Source: an uncultured Dyadobacter sp.
GTDB taxonomy: Bacteria; Bacteroidota; Bacteroidia; Cytophagales; Spirosomataceae
Direction: 5' to 3'
DNA length: 5,626 nt
Assembly: GCA_946481035.1 (NCBI GenBank)
Contig: CAMLNK010000327.1
Coordinates: 1-5,626, forward strand
Part shown: positions 5,610-5,626 of the stretch, piece after piece
Layout of the letters: the number at the start of each line of letters is the position of its first letter
How positions within the stretch are numbered: the first letter of the stretch is position 1
The notes under the pieces: model-generated
Databases searched by the model: none
What the model saw: only the letters and a program-made list of their open reading frames with translations
What the model was told of the DNA's origin: nothing
Made by a program: the position numbers and the translations under genes

Positions 5610-5626
5610 TAGGGTAGGGGATAGCG

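Overview
The window looks like ordinary chromosomal DNA of a Bacteroidota bacterium, most likely a member of Cytophagales close to Dyadobacter or Spirosoma. The evidence is roughly 50% GC, start codons without Shine-Dalgarno sequences, a Bacteroidota-type TrpA, a secreted beta-barrel protein, and a very long membrane-anchored coiled-coil protein of the DUF4175 kind. The genus is an inference from protein style, not a measured match. All four genes lie on the + strand. I see no transposase, integrase, CRISPR array, tRNA or rRNA.

Layout. Positions 1-360 hold a small Dabb-domain (dimeric alpha/beta barrel) protein whose frame is open at the left edge, so its true start may lie outside the window. 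It overlaps trpA (357-1166, tryptophan synthase alpha chain) by four bases (ATGA), so the two are almost certainly co-transcribed and translationally coupled, probably as the distal end of a trp operon. Two consecutive hairpins with T-rich tails (1165-1200 and 1216-1249) close that transcription unit. Next comes a secreted outer-membrane beta-barrel protein of unknown function (1267-2007).

The 238-base gap 2008-2245 is the most structured non-coding stretch. It has a 15-base periodic GC-rich repeat (2037-2090), a long two-part hairpin (2102-2139) with a T-rich tail that may terminate the barrel gene, a perfect 12-base palindrome (2160-2171), and a possible Bacteroidota-type promoter (2168-2199). 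After it comes one 3.3-kb gene (2246-5587) for a DUF4175-like protein. It has three N-terminal membrane helices, a beta-rich region predicted to be periplasmic, about 300 residues of charged coiled coil, a Gly/Lys/Gln/Met-rich segment and a distinctive C-terminal tail.

How the genes relate. Only the Dabb gene and trpA show a clear link, by overlap. The barrel protein and the DUF4175-like protein are both envelope proteins but are separated by terminator-like and promoter-like structures, so they are probably independent units. I did not find a convincing new multi-gene system. The points most worth following up are the unexplained Dabb partner of trpA, the architecture of the DUF4175-like protein, and the repeat, hairpin and palindrome cluster ahead of it.
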